From positions 1 through 6,704 of the forward strand of contig ONYB01000205.1 in assembly GCA_900321895.1 (NCBI GenBank): DNA of 6,704 nucleotides, in the 5' to 3' direction. The translations under genes and the position numbers were made by a program. This stretch comes from an uncultured Brachyspira sp. Its GTDB lineage: Bacteria > Cyanobacteriota > Vampirovibrionia > Gastranaerophilales > Gastranaerophilaceae. The notes beneath the pieces were generated by a model. It was not told where the DNA came from. It saw only the letters and a program-made list of their open reading frames with translations, and did no database searches. This document shows positions 6,101 to 6,704 of the stretch, one piece after another. Within the stretch, counting starts at the first letter, position 1; each line of letters starts with the position of its first letter.

Positions 6101-6704
6101 GCGTTCTCTTCCATATTATTGAAGCCTTTACTCGTTGCAAACATGATTACAATGTTTTTGCAGAAGAAATTCACGAGGCAAAAATTATTGCAAAATACAA
6201 AGGTTTGCACCAGTTTGAACTCTTTGCGGATTTGATGATTGCTTATGCCTATATCAAGATTAATTCATTGCAAAAAGCCTCACTGATTATCTACAAAATA
6301 ATCAAAACCGCAAATGAAAACGGTATGAATAACCTCTTGTACTTGGCATGGTACGTGATGAGCGAGCTTAATCTTGCACAAGGCAAATATATCGTAACTT
6401 ACGGTATCGTCAACAATTCGCTTATCCAGCTCGAAAAAGCTGACAGTGCAAATCCATACCTGTTGTTGCTTTACAAATACAATATGTACAAAGTTTTGAG
6501 GTTTAAAGGGCAGAGTGAGCAATCTGAAATTTGTTTGGCTCAAGCAAATTACATTGCTCAAAAATATGGCATTAATTTTGAATTTGATACTGACCCTAAC
6601 GACTTTATTGCTATGGTTGATCCTGATGAAGAAGTTCCGCCGACAGCAGGTGCGAGCGGATATCAGGACGGAAATATTAACGACATAACCGGTGAAGAAG
6701 GAGA
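3196..6704 (+). CDS. Large zinc-ribbon, pseudo-cyclase, degenerate STAND-ATPase and TPR protein, 3' end beyond window
   Basis: The frame is open from ATG 3196 to the right edge: 1169 full codons and no stop. Seen directly: six CxxC pairs at 3/6, 17/20, 28/31, 40/43, 51/54 and 65/68 (three zinc ribbons). Residues about 86-262 resemble a class III nucleotidyl cyclase, but the metal aspartates appear as Asn95 (FPN for FaD) and Asn136 (GN for GD). About 340-560 follows a STAND/AAA ATPase: strand GIIAM (348-352) leads into KSDPLYVPYS in place of a P-loop, then TCYDEMKYSPYSFF (382-395), then Walker B-like MIFIENFDKID (465-475). From 590 to about 700 it follows the winged-helix-like region usual after such ATPases (IPSSLNKLIKRRL, VVLLGPRID). 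Residues about 720-1125 form roughly eight TPR-like helix pairs, then comes an acidic tail. No signal peptide or membrane segment is seen, so it is probably cytoplasmic. Likely a scaffold or sensor, with exact role unknown. Domain calls are by eye; TTC, AAC and GAC codons look commoner here than in the neighbours. Confidence 0.85.
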   Translation, partial: MECPKCGLEIDEKTIVCPNCKKVLKVVCPVCKTINKSNTCKKCGYVIIGKCNRCGKINLTGDKKCKKCGFDLETSVILNETNTDKFTCMTIDFPNMNEMKVVLGSVKLLNKFRINLDKIIADCAKEVGVRRQIIGNRCVIRFDKDYTFNTSANTAVATAIKILTEITKMNFRLTNRKNAACRCNIYLFKRTVKDNPYDINPGYNANLVSNATDAKERLMSSFQVIVDNYVKEAIEKDYHVSPLSSTMINREMVMFFDVDIARELRIDFEELTDKEEEAEIPNFVQNMLVEQDKLDGEALSKMETPYDPDAIYDIDTINFNEIKCDFIRTQNIDVFYHIINKIQSCPKGIIAMKSDPLYVPYSLKVLSSISELGVYKNIITVTCYDEMKYSPYSFFRDLVSAIFEYTVSQQLFSENDFSMFRSIDSDGLIKDLVTLKERKIENAQDTRYTYFDIFLTLLQAIPNTMIFIENFDKIDSSSYDVLKYLFEAFEKLDISYLVQYSKNFSLHKDMHFLLAKTYYTEITLKPTPFEKMIEENKEYYKNIMETFYFQRIAKYSYGSILFLDIALQYLIEAGVFEATDDTINLVNPKTVIIPSSLNKLIKRRLNLLQDYPESIKFLTEVVLLGPRIDQETIKSLKFEEIDEIIERLSNMGYIYFYNNCMYFPNYNMLRANLLETLNKEQLQEVAKELFQKVFKENMPSPEKAYLYSLLDDHSSEFQEWEKLAKINLSLGDFNAYLNCANKILELLDMNQDEEAQEDIDRYKMDLYDNIADNLFEYDPEKTEKIAEQTLEQLEKSGESEKIITLCNKMIQGYLFAGNYMHALELTHKVLALLPNSSIDPTTTNFNKYFFLMSVVHIEILFNIGAWEDCLEVGYSVLNVVNQNTLEILKPDYMTVPQFETIIMDTIGFVAMANILQLKGNVQEFLNIVRTDLTSVPHSYDMFIAMQDLMFGRVPKYDRSNVSDKDKFSGVLFHIIEAFTRCKHDYNVFAEEIHEAKIIAKYKGLHQFELFADLMIAYAYIKINSLQKASLIIYKIIKTANENGMNNLLYLAWYVMSELNLAQGKYIVTYGIVNNSLIQLEKADSANPYLLLLYKYNMYKVLRFKGQSEQSEICLAQANYIAQKYGINFEFDTDPNDFIAMVDPDEEVPPTAGASGYQDGNINDITGEEG
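3202..3399 (+). other. Triple zinc-ribbon domain at N-terminus of the large protein
   Basis: Residues 3-68 contain six CxxC knuckles (CPKC, CPNC, CPVC, CKKC, CNRC, CKKC) separated by 8 to 13 residues. They pair naturally into three four-cysteine zinc ribbons, the last two with CGx turns. Short-spaced ribbons like these often lead bacterial and archaeal multidomain proteins and are thought to mediate protein or nucleic acid contacts. They also confirm the start codon, because the first cysteine is residue 3. Confidence 0.88.
3451..3981 (+). other. Degenerate class III nucleotidyl cyclase-like domain
   Basis: Residues about 86-262 follow the order of a class III cyclase: an opening strand (TCMTIDFPNM), helices, a hairpin GVRRQIIGNRCVIRFD where active members have a GD in the strand turn, a helix with alternating alanines (SANTAVATAIKIL), and a closing strand (FQVIV ... 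MFFDV). Both metal-binding aspartate positions read Asn by this alignment (95 and 136), and the usual NxxxR transition-state pair appears as Asn206/Asn210. Asp92 is nearby and could change the first reading. The fold call rests on visual matching only. Confidence 0.5.
4231..5295 (+). other. STAND/AAA-type ATPase-like region lacking Walker A
   Basis: Residues about 346-700 follow the pattern of the ATPase and winged-helix segments found in cyclase-AAA-TPR and LuxR-type regulators. There is a hydrophobic strand, a Cys-x(7)-PY motif (C383, P391, Y392), a Walker B-like strand with Glu469 followed by Asn470, and the SSSYDVLKYL helix start. The IPSSLN/RRL segment and the VVLLGPRID strand come next. 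The GxxGxGKS loop is absent; its place is taken by KSDPLYVPYS (353-362). ATP hydrolysis is therefore unlikely. Confidence 0.55.

Noticed and set aside
5140..6561. Short open frames on both strands within the 3' part of the large gene
   Set aside because: All lie within the uninterrupted plus-strand frame and lack ribosome sites, promoters or domain-like composition.
1..6704. CRISPR array, insertion sequence, attachment site or tRNA gene
   Set aside because: No regularly repeated unit, terminal inverted repeat, transposase-like protein or tRNA-like cloverleaf was seen on reading either strand.

Overview
The window is a low-GC bacterial chromosomal segment with four protein genes and almost no intergenic space. 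The longest gap between genes is about 100 bases, so there is no gene-free stretch over 300 bases. Three genes are ordinary housekeeping or metabolic types: the ribosome-assembly GTPase Obg (minus strand, running off the left edge), the tRNA t6A enzyme TsaD (plus strand), and a PfkB-family sugar or nucleoside kinase (plus strand). No transposase, integrase, phage gene, CRISPR array or RNA gene is visible. TATAAT-type promoters, frequent lack of a Shine-Dalgarno site, the low GC and the cyanobacterium-like wording of TsaD would fit a non-photosynthetic relative of cyanobacteria (Vampirovibrionia/Melainabacteria, for example gut Gastranaerophilales). That placement is an inference; a Firmicute-like host is not excluded.

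Layout: obg (1-856, minus) and tsaD (895-1971, plus) diverge from a 38-bp intergenic region. The self-complementary octamer ATTATAAT in that region places a consensus -10 box on each strand. A hairpin plus T-run follows tsaD and overlaps the promoter of the kinase gene (2048-3094). That gene has a perfect extended -10 (TGnTATAAT) and a clear GGAGAG ribosome site. A second hairpin follows the kinase. Then another perfect extended -10 sits six bases before the ATG of a very large open gene (3196 to the right edge, at least 1169 codons).

The large gene is the most interesting object. Read by eye, it has the layout of a multidomain signalling protein: three N-terminal zinc ribbons (six CxxC pairs), a class III nucleotidyl-cyclase-like fold, a STAND/AAA-type ATPase-like region with its winged-helix-like follow-on, about eight TPR-like helical hairpins, and an acidic Gly/Pro-containing tail. 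The key catalytic residues of both enzyme-like modules appear to be lost. The two cyclase metal aspartates read as asparagine, and the Walker A loop has no glycines or lysine in the expected place. It therefore looks like a double pseudoenzyme, probably a scaffold or sensor.

A second theme is translation initiation. tsaD and the large gene both show TATAAT, exactly six bases, then ATG. This places the predicted transcription start on the A of the start codon and suggests leaderless mRNAs. obg and the kinase instead have short leaders with Shine-Dalgarno sites.
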